Below the pieces are notes generated by a model, which saw only the letters and a list, made by a program, of their open reading frames with translations, had not been told where the DNA came from and ran no database searches. Positions 26,235 through 36,789 of a stretch of 64,000 bases of DNA are shown one piece after another. Position numbers and translations under genes: made by a program. Position 1 is the first letter of the stretch. Each line of letters opens with the position of its first letter. Origin of the DNA: Schaalia odontolytica (GTDB lineage: Bacteria > Actinomycetota > Actinomycetes > Actinomycetales > Actinomycetaceae); NCBI RefSeq assembly GCF_031191545.1, contig NZ_CP133472.1:1488001-1552000 (forward strand), given 5' to 3'.

Positions 26235-28166
26235 GTGGAAGAAGGCGAGGAACTGGGCGGTTACAGGCTGATCCGTCGGCTCGGTACAGGCGGAGCGGGT
26301 ACGGTCTGGCTGGCCGAAGATGGGGGCGGCACGCGTGTCGCCCTCAAAGCCATGCACCCCGCGATGGCGGCCTCGGAGGCGTCACGCCAGCGCTTGGAGC
26401 GCGAGACGCGCACGGTGAACTCCGTGCGTTCGCACTTCGTCGCGCACATCGTCGACGCGGAGACGGATGCGACGCAGCCCTTCGTTGTCTCCGAGTATGT
26501 CGAGGGTCCCACGCTCGCGGAAATCCTGCTGTCCGGACCGATCCCGCTGCGCGGCGTCGCAGCCATGTCCTACCATCTGGCCTCCACGATCGCGGCCGTA
26601 CACCACGCGAACATCATCCACCGCGACATCAAGCCCTCCAATATCATTTGCTCCCCGCGAGGCCCCGTCCTTATCGACTTCGGCATCGCGATGGCGACCT
26701 CGGATCAGCACTTGACGAGCACCGGCCTCGTGTCGGGTACTGCCGGATATACCGCGCCCGAACTACTCCAGGGACACGGCGCCACGAAAGAATCGGACTG
26801 GTGGGCGTGGTGTGCAACCCTCCTCTCGTGTGCGACCGGCCGACCGCCATTTGGCAAGGGTGACGTATCGGCCACGATGTTGCGCGTCCTCGGGGGAGAC
26901 CCCGACCTCGCCGGTCTGCACCCCATGGTTGCCGATGCGCTCGCGGGTGGACTTGCTCCCGACCCCGATGAGCGTCCCTCGCCCTCCCTGATCGTCGCCG
27001 ACCTGATGAGCGCAGTCGGCTGGGCCCCCGGCGAACTCGACTATGTGACGGTCAACTGGGCGCAGCTGCTCGATACGGGCATGCGCACGCAGATGGTCAA
27101 TTCCGATCCCCAGGAGATCGCCGCGCCTCCTCAATGGGAGGAGGCGGGGCAACGTCCGGGTGCCGCCGGTGCGCGCGCCGTCGCCTACCCGCAGCATCCG
27201 CGGCGTGATGCCTCGGAGTTCACCGCGGCAAACGATCACACGGAGGTCGTGGATACCGCCTCAGTGGCGGAAGGCTACGGTGACTGGGAGGACGAGTCCA
27301 CCGAGGTCGCCTGGCACGACGATGCGACCGACACGTGGCAGGTCGTCGATGATGCGGACCCCACCGAGGTGTTGGCACCCTATCCGCAAGCTCCCTACGC
27401 GCACCCGCAGGGTGCCTACGGTCCCGGGCCTGGCGTTGCCCCCGATCCCGCGCAGCGGCCGTACCCTCAAGCGGGCTTCGTGACACCTCCGGTGGGCGCG
27501 GGTCCTCAGTGGAACCCGAGTCCTGGCGCAGGTGTCGTCGGCGCGCACGACGAGACGGCCTCGTCTCCGGAAAAGAAGAATGCCTGGATCTCCGGTGCCG
27601 CTGTGCTCGCGCTCCTGGCCTCACTGCCCTTCCTCCTCGGTATGAGCGGCACCCTCATCGTCGGCATCGCCCTCGCCGCCTTCGGGTTGGTTGGAGCGAT
27701 GAGTCGGTGGGTCGAGCGGCGGCGCATCCTGCGTGGGCCTAAGCCTTCGGATGGGGCAGCCGTCATCGCTATGTCCCCGATCCTGCTCGCGCGTTCGATC
27801 GTGACCACCGCCCTGGGCCTCACTGTGGGGGGTCTTATCCCCTATCTCGTGTGGGCCGGTGTTTCGTATTCTTATGAGGGACGTGTCCTGTGGACCTGGC
27901 CAGTCGACGTAGCTACGTCAAGCGGCCTCGATCGCAGCGATTACTGGCTCAGTGACCCCCGTGGGACGATCATCGTGTGGGCGCTTGCGGCGGCCACCAT
28001 CTTGGCGGCCTGGCTGATGCCGTTCGCCGCAGATCTGCGTGTTGGAACGGCGACATCGCTGCGCGCGATCGTACGTCCTGCCTGGGGACGCGCGCTCCTC
28101 ACGGTAGGCTGTGGGGGGTTCCTGGCAGGTGCATGGCTGATCGTTACGGGTGGGCTGTCGCACTAA
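26235..28166 (+). CDS. Membrane Ser/Thr protein kinase (PknB-like)
   Basis: 643 residues from a GTG. The kinase domain (about 9-265) has the glycine loop [19 protein letters not shown] (Lys), HRDIKPSNI near residue 131, DFGIAMA and [10 protein letters not shown] with Trp-rich SDWWAWC. A Pro/Gln/Tyr-rich linker (about 300-455) precedes four hydrophobic segments at the C-terminus, rather than the PASTA domains of PknB itself. The target is unknown. A TAGTCT box at 26223-26228 lies 6 bases before the GTG and no ribosome site is seen, so the mRNA is probably leaderless. It is divergent from the ABC ATPase gene across 260 bases. Confidence 0.92.
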   Translation: MEEGEELGGYRLIRRLGTGGAGTVWLAEDGGGTRVALKAMHPAMAASEASRQRLERETRTVNSVRSHFVAHIVDAETDATQPFVVSEYVEGPTLAEILLSGPIPLRGVAAMSYHLASTIAAVHHANIIHRDIKPSNIICSPRGPVLIDFGIAMATSDQHLTSTGLVSGTAGYTAPELLQGHGATKESDWWAWCATLLSCATGRPPFGKGDVSATMLRVLGGDPDLAGLHPMVADALAGGLAPDPDERPSPSLIVADLMSAVGWAPGELDYVTVNWAQLLDTGMRTQMVNSDPQEIAAPPQWEEAGQRPGAAGARAVAYPQHPRRDASEFTAANDHTEVVDTASVAEGYGDWEDESTEVAWHDDATDTWQVVDDADPTEVLAPYPQAPYAHPQGAYGPGPGVAPDPAQRPYPQAGFVTPPVGAGPQWNPSPGAGVVGAHDETASSPEKKNAWISGAAVLALLASLPFLLGMSGTLIVGIALAAFGLVGAMSRWVERRRILRGPKPSDGAAVIAMSPILLARSIVTTALGLTVGGLIPYLVWAGVSYSYEGRVLWTWPVDVATSSGLDRSDYWLSDPRGTIIVWALAAATILAAWLMPFAADLRVGTATSLRAIVRPAWGRALLTVGCGGFLAGAWLIVTGGLSH

Positions 28167-28227
28167 GCGTGGGGCAACCGCGCCCGATACTATTGCAACA
28201 TTCAACCATTTTTCGGAGAGTGAGTTC

Positions 28228-29160
28228 ATGGCTCAGAAGAAGAAGCCGAGCGTCGACCCTGTGCGCGCCAAAGCCGCGCAGATGCGTCAGGCGCAGGAGC
28301 GTGCCGACCGCCGCACCCGCATCATCGTCATTTCCGCCGTCGCTGCGATCGTCCTGGGCGTCGTTGCAGCCGTCGGTGGAGTCATCTGGAACCAGCAGGC
28401 TCAGGTCAACGCCGCGCGCAACGTCGACGCCTCCGAGGTCCTCGGTGCTTACGCCGACGGCCGCCCGATCATCGTCAACGCCAACGGCGTTGTCGCCGAG
28501 GCGGACCCGAAGCTGCCCACCCTCACGGAGTACTTCGACTACTCGTGCCATGCGTGCGCCGACCTCGACGCATACCTGGGCGAGGATCTCACGACCTGGG
28601 CTGCCGAAGGCCACTACAACCTGGAGATTCAGCCGGTCATCACCGTCAACATGGACTACCTGAAGCCCGCGACGAGTGCCTCGCTGGTCGTCGCGCAGAA
28701 GGCGCCCGACAAGTGGGTGGACTTCCACCACGCTCTGCTGGCATACTTCCGTACCCAGTTCCAGGCATCCAACGGCACCGTCGTTCAGAACCTCGACGCC
28801 TCCTGGAAGCAAGTCAAGGTGATTGCAGCCGAGGTTGGCGTCCCCTCCGACGTTATCGAGACCTTCCCGGTCAACGCCGTCGAGGACTACCTCAAGGCAT
28901 CGACCACCGCCTGGCAGAACGCCGGTTTCAACGGTCGTGGCGACGGCCTCGGAACTCCCGAGCTCATCAAGGACCGCTCCACTGTTATCCCGCTCGGAAC
29001 CCAGCTGCCCGCGCTGCGCGAGACCATCGCGCAGGAATACGGCATCACCGATTCCGCGAGCCAGGGCACCTCACAGACCCCGGCTCCCGAGGCCACCGAG
29101 CCCTCGCAGAGCGGTGCCGACGAGGCCCAGAGCGCCGGGACGACCAACAGCTCCAACTGA
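28228..29160 (+). CDS. Membrane-anchored DsbA/thioredoxin-like oxidoreductase
   Basis: 310 residues from the ATG at 28228 behind GGAGAG. A Lys-rich cytoplasmic head, a single helix (about 30-52), then a thioredoxin-fold domain with the C-x-x-C motif CHAC in LTEYFDYSCHACADLDAYLG and helical insertion typical of DsbA. The C-terminus is a low-complexity Ser/Thr/Pro/Glu tail. It probably makes or isomerises disulfides in exported proteins. It begins 61 bases after the kinase stop and ends at a strong hairpin. Confidence 0.88.
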   Translation: MAQKKKPSVDPVRAKAAQMRQAQERADRRTRIIVISAVAAIVLGVVAAVGGVIWNQQAQVNAARNVDASEVLGAYADGRPIIVNANGVVAEADPKLPTLTEYFDYSCHACADLDAYLGEDLTTWAAEGHYNLEIQPVITVNMDYLKPATSASLVVAQKAPDKWVDFHHALLAYFRTQFQASNGTVVQNLDASWKQVKVIAAEVGVPSDVIETFPVNAVEDYLKASTTAWQNAGFNGRGDGLGTPELIKDRSTVIPLGTQLPALRETIAQEYGITDSASQGTSQTPAPEATEPSQSGADEAQSAGTTNSSN

Positions 29161-29175
29161 GCCGTTGATCACGCA

Positions 29176-29204
29176 GGGGTGGGACCGCCAAGCGGTCCCA
29201 CCCC
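29176..29204 (+). terminator. Terminator of the DsbA-like gene
   Basis: GGGGTGGGACCGC / GCGGTCCCACCCC with a 3-base loop, 15 bases after the stop. Confidence 0.85.
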
Positions 29205-29514
29205 TCACATCTACTGTCTGGAGGGCTTTCAGGTGCGCGCACTAGGTAGCCGAACGGCATTGTGGGGAACCACGGTGTCGCGAGCTGGTTCACCCTGATC
29301 CGGTGCGCGCACGGGGCCGGTGGCTGAGTCAGTGAAGCGCGGCGTCGACCGGGGGCCGTTCGCCGGCGGCACTGGCCTGTGAGGAATCGGATGGCCCGAG
29401 AGGCGCGTGACCCTACCCCTCCAGACGCGATGCCGACATTCCTCCGTGCCCTGCGCGGGCATTTCGGCCCGCCCGCGCGCGCGAGCCCCCACCTGTGGCA
29501 CACTAGTGTCCGCC
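29205..29514. other. Intergenic stretch before tRNA-Thr
   Basis: About 310 bases with no supported gene. Two copies of the self-complementary word GTGCGCGCAC lie near 29233 and 29302. No other feature is seen. Confidence 0.5.
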
Positions 29515-29590
29515 GCCGGCTTAGCTCAGTTGGTAGAGCAGCTGTCTTGTAAACAGCAGGTCATCGGTTCGAGTCCGATAGCCGGCTCCA
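29515..29590 (+). tRNA. tRNA-Thr (anticodon TGT)
   Basis: Complete cloverleaf of 76 bases including an encoded CCA. The acceptor stem is GCCGGCT with AGCCGGC, the D-arm is GCTC...GAGC, the anticodon arm is GCTGT-CTTGTAA-ACAGC with TGT at positions 34-36, and the T-arm is ATCGG-TTCGAGT-CCGAT. It decodes ACA. Confidence 0.97.
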
Positions 29591-29659
29591 CGGAGTCTCT
29601 CACCGCGGCGCCGTAGCCGCACCCCCCGTCACCCGAAGGGGTGAGGCGCCCCGGCCTCG

Positions 29660-30370
29660 TTAATGAGAGCCGCCCAGCGACCAATCCACCCCCGATGTGC
29701 CCTGCGCTTCGAGAAGTTGATTAGCGCGCGAAAACGGCTTCGACCCGAAAAAGCCCCGATACGCGGATAGCGGCGACGGGTGGGTGGACGCGATGATTGG
29801 AGTATCTGCGAGGCGTGGCGTGAGCGACTGGGCGTCCTTCCCCCACAGGATTGCAACAAGCGGCGCTCGTGAGCCATCCGGTGCCGTACGAGACACCAGC
29901 GCGTCAATCGCACACTGTGTGACCTCCTCCCAGCCGCGGCCACGGTGAGAAGCGGGTGCTCCCGGACGCACCGTCAACACGCGGTTAAGCAGGCATACGC
30001 CCTGCTCACACCACGGTGTCAGGTCGCCAGATGTCGGAGAGGGAATGCCGATGTCCTCGCTCAGTTCGCGGAAGATATTGATGAGCGACTTTGGCAACGC
30101 CACACCCGGATGCACTGAAAAAGACAGCCCCATGGCGTGCCCCGGCGTCGGATACGGATCCTGCCCAACGATCAGAACCTTGACCTTGTCAAAGGGGTAT
30201 GTGAAGGCGCGTAGAACATCCGTGCCCGCAGGTAGGTAGCCGCGGCCTTCCTCGACCTCAGCGGCCAGCATCGCGCCCAACTCGTGGACACGCTCCTCGA
30301 CTGGGGCGAGTGCCCGAGCCCAACCCGGATCAATCAAGTCGGCCAACGGACGGGGATTGTAATCACTCAT
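29660..30370 (-). CDS. ung: Uracil-DNA glycosylase, family 1
   Basis: 236 residues. Family-1 motifs are present: water-activating [18 protein letters not shown] (Asp and Tyr), [11 protein letters not shown], the WGKDAQ block and [21 protein letters not shown] (catalytic His with the Ser/Pro loop). It removes uracil from DNA. On the minus strand a TAGGCT box (30377-30382) is 6 bases before the ATG with no ribosome site, indicating a leaderless transcript. It is divergent from the LytR_C gene, whose -10 box is only 62 bases away. Confidence 0.97.
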   Translation of the reverse strand: MSDYNPRPLADLIDPGWARALAPVEERVHELGAMLAAEVEEGRGYLPAGTDVLRAFTYPFDKVKVLIVGQDPYPTPGHAMGLSFSVHPGVALPKSLINIFRELSEDIGIPSPTSGDLTPWCEQGVCLLNRVLTVRPGAPASHRGRGWEEVTQCAIDALVSRTAPDGSRAPLVAILWGKDAQSLTPRLADTPIIASTHPSPLSAYRGFFGSKPFSRANQLLEAQGTSGVDWSLGGSH

Positions 30371-30456
30371 AGCACCAGCCTAATGCCGCACAGGCCACGC
30401 CACGTTATCCGCGCGCCACCCGCGCCCCGCTCACTCTTTTCCGATAGTCTGAACGG

Positions 30457-31041
30457 GTGAGTTCTCAGTACCCCAGGGATGAATTTGACCGCGCCGGCGA
30501 GGATATGCCCGTCGGCATGCACCGCCCCAAGCCCTCCAAGTGGAAGAACGTGTGGCCCTTCCTGGCCATCCTCGTGATCGTTCCCGCCCTCGGATGGGCA
30601 GCGGCGACCGCCCTGTCGCGCCAGCAGACCACGACGCCTGCCGCCCCGCCGACCGGCGTGTCCGCTGCCCCCAGCTCCTCTGCGAGCCCCACTGCCGAGC
30701 CGACGGCCGATGCCACCGCTCCCGCCGAGCCCACTCCTTCCCCGAGTTCTTCTTCCCCGTCAGCCTCCGCTGAACCCGACTATGGAGCCGTCATCCAGGT
30801 CCTCAACGGCACCGGAACGCAGGGATATGCCGGCCAGCAGGCTCAGATCCTGAACCAGGCAGGCTACGCCGGAACCAGCGCCGCAAATGCGGACGGGTGG
30901 ACTACTCAGACCTCCACTGTCTTTTACGAAGATCCCCGCATGGAAGGCACAGCAAAGGACATCGCTTCTAAGCTCGGCATTTCGAGTGTGCGCCAGGAAA
31001 GCGGTCTCGGTGATCCCGATATTGTCGTCATCCTGCGCTAA
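30457..31041 (+). CDS. LytR_C-domain membrane protein
   Basis: 194 residues from a GTG. A cytoplasmic head with RPKPSKWKN, one membrane helix (about 33-52), a Thr/Ala/Pro/Ser-rich linker (about 56-105), then a C-terminal LytR_C domain (VIQVLNGTGTQGYAGQQAQI, later DPDIVVILR). LytR_C domains occur at the end of LCP wall-polymer ligases; here it stands alone without the LCP domain. It is exported to the cell surface side. A TAGTCT box at 30445-30450 lies 6 bases before the GTG. Confidence 0.85.
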   Translation: MSSQYPRDEFDRAGEDMPVGMHRPKPSKWKNVWPFLAILVIVPALGWAAATALSRQQTTTPAAPPTGVSAAPSSSASPTAEPTADATAPAEPTPSPSSSSPSASAEPDYGAVIQVLNGTGTQGYAGQQAQILNQAGYAGTSAANADGWTTQTSTVFYEDPRMEGTAKDIASKLGISSVRQESGLGDPDIVVILR

Positions 31042-31061
31042 GTTTCCTTCGCTAATCTTCT

Positions 31062-31093
31062 GAGTCGCGCGGCCCCCAGGGGTCGGGCGACTC
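31062..31093 (+). terminator. Terminator of the LytR_C gene
   Basis: GAGTCGC / GCGACTC outer arms with a further G/C-rich paired inner part (31062-31093), followed by TGTTGTT. Confidence 0.65.
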
Positions 31094-31177
31094 TGTTGTT
31101 CGCGCTTCCGCCGGTGGTCCGGTGCCGCTTGGTCTGCCTTGTTGGGCCGGGTACTGATTGTGCCCGCGGCACGCCTG

Positions 31178-31409
31178 TGTGAAACCGGTGGAGCCCCTGT
31201 TTCCTGGAACCCGCCGATCGGGTCACGGCAGCCGCGCTCTTGTATGAAACTGGTGCCGCCTCTGTGAGGGATGACTCGACGCCCGATGTAACCGGTGGCA
31301 CCTCTGCTAGCGGCAAACAGTCGTTTTTTGCTTGTTTTAGATCGACAGTGGCGGCAGAGGTTTCATGTTCCCGTTGAACGGCTCTGACAATGGTGTCCGC
31401 GGTTTCATG
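31178..31409. repeat. Palindromic repeat cluster, locus B (five 24-base units)
   Basis: Forward units at 31178-31201, 31243-31266 and 31286-31308 (TGAAACCGGTGGNNCCTCTG type) and reverse units at 31344-31367 and 31386-31409 (GACAGTGGCGGCAGAGGTTTCATG-like, up to a few changes). Same family and same inward layout as locus A at 17531-17698; the apex at both loci contains CGTTTTT. Confidence 0.65.
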
Positions 31410-31629
31410 GTGATGCCAAGGGGGGTGTGTATCGTGTGTCGTTGCCAGGATTGATCGGATTCCCGGAGGAGATTTCTCGTCCATCTCAGACGCGTTGTCT
31501 CAACACGATGCCGGGAACGCGCCTCCGCAGCGTTGCAACCGGCTGATCGGGGGTGTTGAGCTACTCACCCCGGCCTCGTCCCTGCGGGTTACGCCCTGAG
31601 CGCAGCGCACTCAAGCCTTGTGACCTCGC

Positions 31630-31656
31630 CTTGCACTCTGTAGTGGTGAGTGCCAA
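31630..31656 (+). promoter_or_regulatory. CIRCE element 1 (HrcA operator), diverged
   Basis: CTTGCACTC-N9-GAGTGCCAA differs from the CIRCE consensus TTAGCACTC-N9-GAGTGCTAA at three positions, with the spacing intact. Confidence 0.7.
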
Positions 31657-31664
31657 AATCTTAG

Positions 31665-31691
31665 TTAGCACTCCGACACGGAGAGTGATAA
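31665..31691 (+). promoter_or_regulatory. CIRCE element 2 (HrcA operator)
   Basis: TTAGCACTC-N9-GAGTGATAA has one mismatch to the CIRCE consensus. It starts 9 bases after the first element and 116 bases before the groEL start. Confidence 0.92.
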
Positions 31692-31708
31692 GACCACCGG
31701 TTCGATGA

Positions 31709-33409
<1,701 letters not shown>

Positions 33410-33432
33410 GCCGCTCAGCGTTAAGCTGATCT

Positions 33433-33470
33433 GCCTGGGGGCGGGACCTTCGCGGGTCCCGCCCCCAGGC
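33433..33470. terminator. Bidirectional terminator after groEL
   Basis: GCCTGGGGGCGGGACC / GGTCCCGCCCCCAGGC with a 6-base loop, between the convergent groEL and WXG100 genes. Confidence 0.85.
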
Positions 33471-33539
33471 ACATTCGTAGGGAGAATCGACGGCGACGAG
33501 GCCGGGATTTCTTTCTTGGCTGCGTCCCCGAGGCTGTGG

Positions 33540-33833
33540 TTAGACGCCCGCAAACAAGGAAGCGGAGTGTGTCTCCGCATCCGAGTAGGTTGCGGCGGCT
33601 GCCTGCATCTGCGTGGAGATAGAGTCGAGGGCATCGTGTGTCTGCGCCTGAATACCTTGCCACTGGGTGATGGTGGCCTGGAAGTTGACCTGCGCGCCGC
33701 CCGTCCAGGAGTCTTGGAGGGCCAAGAGTTGGGCCATCATTGTGTCGACTTCTGTTCGGATCGTGGACGCGGTTGCGCAGGCCTGGGCTGCGGCTGCGGA
33801 AATCTGTTCGGCGTCAACAGCGTATGCGGTCAT
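33540..33833 (-). CDS. WXG100 (ESAT-6-like) protein
   Basis: 97 residues from an ATG behind AAGGAGTG. Size and pattern fit WXG100 proteins: two helices joined at DSWTGGAQ (the W-x-G motif at about residues 42-44), with no signal peptide. Such proteins are exported by type VII (ESX) systems. No ESX membrane component or partner gene is in the window, so it is an orphan here. The final ETHSASLFAG lacks the usual Tyr-x-x-x-Asp/Glu export tail in a clear form. Confidence 0.85.
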   Translation of the reverse strand: MTAYAVDAEQISAAAAQACATASTIRTEVDTMMAQLLALQDSWTGGAQVNFQATITQWQGIQAQTHDALDSISTQMQAAAATYSDAETHSASLFAGV

Positions 33834-34130
33834 GGTGTCACTCCTTCGTGGGACCCCGGGTAGGTCCGTCGCTCACCACGCTACGCTGCCACCGTCAGCA
33901 TATCGACGAGGAAACGTGCCCCTGTGGATAAGCGCCGACTGAATACGATGCCTGTGGATACATGCCATCGCCGTGTTTCCGCCCTATTGGAGGCGACCGT
34001 CGAGCCCGTGAACTCGCTCAGGGTGGCTGCGGTGCCTGTGGGAGGCGGCAGGGGCGCAACGGGCTACCAGACGACCACCCCGAGCCTTAGGCTCGTGTGT
34101 GGCGAACTCGTGGGCGGGCCGCACATAGTG
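33834..34130. other. Intergenic stretch with two DnaA-box-like sites
   Basis: About 300 bases with no supported gene. TGTGGATAA (33923-33931, a perfect DnaA box on the minus strand) and TGTGGATAC (33953-33961, one mismatch) lie 30 bases apart in the repeated context CCTGTGGATA, upstream of the WXG100 gene. Confidence 0.4.
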
Positions 34131-34158
34131 TAACGCCGCCGGAAAACCGGCGGCGTTA
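34131..34158 (-). terminator. Terminator of the HD-fold gene
   Basis: TAACGCCGCCGG / CCGGCGGCGTTA with a 4-base loop, downstream of the minus-strand 34184 gene. Confidence 0.8.
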
Positions 34159-34183
34159 CAGCGAGTTGAAGGCGCTGACCTCG

Positions 34184-35146
34184 TCAGTCGGCGGCGGGAA
34201 GATCCAGGGACTCCACGGCGGACTCGAGGGAGGATGTGGCCTCCTCGTCCTCGTCGGAATCGGTGTCTTCCTCGATCTTGCGGGGCAGGACTCCGGTCGA
34301 CGTGGCCTCGTCCTCCACGGAGGTGACGGGAACGCACTTCTTGATCGATCGACGCTTGATGATCAGTGTGCCGGTCGTCGTCGTGGAGTCCTCCACGACT
34401 TCTTCAGTGTCGTCCGTGTCCTCGGGGTCATCGGCATCCTCGGCCTGGTTGGCCTCGCACAGCTTGGCCTTTTCGCGCTCGAGACGGGTGAGCTCAACTT
34501 CGAGGTTCGCGCGGGCGGTGTCCTCCCATGCGGAACCGAGGGGGGACTGGTAGATGGTCTCGTAGCTCAGGAGCTTCTTAATGAGCGCGATACGCGCCCT
34601 GACGAACTGCAGGTCGTCGAGCTCGCTGAGCTCCGCGCGCAAAGAAGTCCGCAGCTTCTTGTAGTCCTGCGGGCTGCAGGCCAAGCCCGCCAAGTCGGCG
34701 TCGACGAGGACCTGCGCGTCGAAGTCGCTGCGCGGCGCGCGGTGGCGCGTCAGGAAGGCGATGAGCTCATCGATGCGGGCGACGACATCCTCGGGCACGC
34801 CGAGGTTGGTGAGGCGGTTGTGCGCGTGGTCGATGCAGCGGGTGGATGCGAAGTTCGCCTGGAATCCGCCGAGCTTGATCTCGAGGGCCTTGTTGAGAAA
34901 GGCTCCGTGGTACCACGCGGCGACACGCAGGATGTCGGGGTCGTGCGCGGATGACGAGATTTCATCGATGTGGGTGAGCGTGTTCATGAGCCGACGCACG
35001 TTGTGCATCTGGCGTTCGGGCGCGCTCCAGCGTTCCGCGAGGTCAATGCTCTCAGTTTTGAGCTCTGAGGGGGTCGCGGTTGCGCCGATTTGCTGCATGG
35101 CGTCAACGAAAGACGTCAGCAGCCACTGAGGTGCTTGAGCACCCAT
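34184..35146 (-). CDS. COG4339-like protein with a lost HD motif (probable pseudoenzyme)
   Basis: 320 residues from an ATG behind GGAGAG. The N-terminal 210 residues follow the layout of predicted HD-superfamily phosphohydrolases: RWSAPERQMHNVRRLMNTL in place of the usual YS-x-P-x-R-x-YH-x-x-x-H, and RVAAWYHGAFLNK in place of the W-F/Y-HDAVY signature. The metal-binding Asp of HD is Gly here, so hydrolase activity is unlikely. The last 100 residues are a very acidic Glu/Asp/Ser/Thr tail with a basic island (KRRSIKK). A binding or regulatory role is more plausible than catalysis. Confidence 0.65.
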   Translation of the reverse strand: MGAQAPQWLLTSFVDAMQQIGATATPSELKTESIDLAERWSAPERQMHNVRRLMNTLTHIDEISSSAHDPDILRVAAWYHGAFLNKALEIKLGGFQANFASTRCIDHAHNRLTNLGVPEDVVARIDELIAFLTRHRAPRSDFDAQVLVDADLAGLACSPQDYKKLRTSLRAELSELDDLQFVRARIALIKKLLSYETIYQSPLGSAWEDTARANLEVELTRLEREKAKLCEANQAEDADDPEDTDDTEEVVEDSTTTTGTLIIKRRSIKKCVPVTSVEDEATSTGVLPRKIEEDTDSDEDEEATSSLESAVESLDLPAAD

Positions 35147-35321
35147 GGGCCACTCTCCTTGCTGATGAATACCCGAGCCATGCTAGTGCTGTTTTGAGCG
35201 ATGGTCACGTTCGTTGATAAAAAATCGGGGAAAGTCCCTAGCGTTCCGCGTGAACTGTCACGCGTAAAATGCTGAAATCTGAACGGAAAAGTCGAGAATG
35301 TGAGTATGGTCGTTATGTCCT

Positions 35322-36788
35322 TCACGTCGTGGGGAGCTCGATGCGGACGGTCAGGCCGCCGCCTTTCGTCTTGCTGAGCGATGCGTTGCCCTTGTGAGCT
35401 GCGAGGATGCCCGAGACGATCGCGAGGCCGAGGCCGGATCCTCCGGATTTTCGATTGCGTGAGGTGTCGGCCCGGTAGAAGCGTTCGAAGACCCGTCCGC
35501 GATCGGTTTCGTCGATGCCGGGTCCGTGGTCGCGCAGCTCGACGATGGCTGTGTCTGCGCTGCGTCCGAGGGCGATTTCAACGGGGGAGCCTTCGGGGGT
35601 GTAACGCACGATGTTGCCGATGAGGTTCGTGAAGACCTGCGAGATGCGGTCGCGGTCCGCGGGGACGATGAGGGTCATTGGGGGAGTGCGTCCGCTGAGG
35701 CCGGTGAGTCCGACCGTGCGCGTGGGGTCGAGGGCCTGCAGGTCGAAGACCGCGTTATCGGCGAGTTTGACGAGGTCGATGTCCGTGATCTCCAGGGGGC
35801 GGCCCTCGTCGAGGCGCGCGAGGGTGAGGAGGTCTTCGACGAGGGTGGCCATGCGCGATGATTCGGAGGCGATGCGGCCCATGACTTCGTCGGTGCGTTC
35901 GGTGGGCACGCCGCCCATGGCGTAGAGCTCGCAGTAACCTGAGATGGCGGCGAGGGGGGTGCGCAGTTCATGGGAGGCATCGGAGACGAAGCGCTTGATC
36001 TTCTGCTCCGAGGCTTGGCGCGCGTCGAAGGATTGTTCGACCTGGGTGAGCATGGTGTTGAGCGAAAGGGCGAGGGAGCCGACCTCGGTGGTGACCGGGT
36101 GAGGGGTGACGCGCTTGGTGAGGTCGCCCGCGGCGATCTTGCCTGCGGTGGACTCGATGGAGCGCAGGGGTAGGAGGGCGCGCCGCACGAGGATGCGTCC
36201 GGCCCATCCGCCGATGATGACGATGATCATGCCCGCAACGGTGAAGTACGAGGCGGTGGTCCGCAGTGTGTGCTGCAGGTCCGATAGCGGTAGGGCGATC
36301 GTCATGTACCCGGAGAAATCGCCGGCTTCCTGCTCGTAGACGGGCACGACGAGCGCGCGCCATCCGAATCCGGTCTTTGAGGATGAGACCGTGACGGGCA
36401 GAGTGCGGAACGAGGAGACGGGAGCCGAGGAGGTGTCCACGAGGTCGGGCAGGTTGGGTTTGCCCGAGGCCTTGAGGGTGTCTTCGGAGTAGAAGTAGCG
36501 GTCGGTTCCGTCGGCGTTGTGGATATGGATGTAGTACAGGGTGGGGATGCCACCCTGTCCGTCGGCGGCGAAGGTGGCTGCGGATGCGGAGATCTGGAGC
36601 GTGTGCGCGGTGGCGACGAGCTGGTCGTCAATCTGCGAGGTGAGGTGGCGCTGCAGTAGGCCGATCATGACCGTTCCGGAAAGCGACAGTCCGATCGCCA
36701 GCAGGAGGGTAATGAGCGTGACGAGCTGTGAGGACAGTGGCTTAGAGTCCCACCATGCCTCAATGCGTTGTGCCAGGCCGGGGCGCAC
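35322..36788 (-). CDS. Two-component sensor histidine kinase (OmpR-partner type)
   Basis: 488 residues from a GTG at 36788, one base after the response-regulator stop, with GAGGA upstream. Order: membrane helix near 25-47, an extracytoplasmic sensor of about 115 residues, a second helix near 165-187, HAMP, HisKA with SDASHELRTPLAAISGY (His phosphosite), and HATPase with N-box NLIGNIVRYTPEG and DHGPGIDETDRGRVFERFYR plus GSGLGLAIV. The frame extends upstream to 37100 inside the regulator gene, but that part is shadow. It forms a pair with the 36790 regulator. Confidence 0.93.
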   Translation of the reverse strand: MRPGLAQRIEAWWDSKPLSSQLVTLITLLLAIGLSLSGTVMIGLLQRHLTSQIDDQLVATAHTLQISASAATFAADGQGGIPTLYYIHIHNADGTDRYFYSEDTLKASGKPNLPDLVDTSSAPVSSFRTLPVTVSSSKTGFGWRALVVPVYEQEAGDFSGYMTIALPLSDLQHTLRTTASYFTVAGMIIVIIGGWAGRILVRRALLPLRSIESTAGKIAAGDLTKRVTPHPVTTEVGSLALSLNTMLTQVEQSFDARQASEQKIKRFVSDASHELRTPLAAISGYCELYAMGGVPTERTDEVMGRIASESSRMATLVEDLLTLARLDEGRPLEITDIDLVKLADNAVFDLQALDPTRTVGLTGLSGRTPPMTLIVPADRDRISQVFTNLIGNIVRYTPEGSPVEIALGRSADTAIVELRDHGPGIDETDRGRVFERFYRADTSRNRKSGGSGLGLAIVSGILAAHKGNASLSKTKGGGLTVRIELPTT

Positions 36789-36789
36789 G

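Noticed and set aside
33923..33961. Chromosome origin based on DnaA boxes
   Set aside because: Only two boxes, no dnaA or dnaN nearby and no long AT-rich unwinding region.
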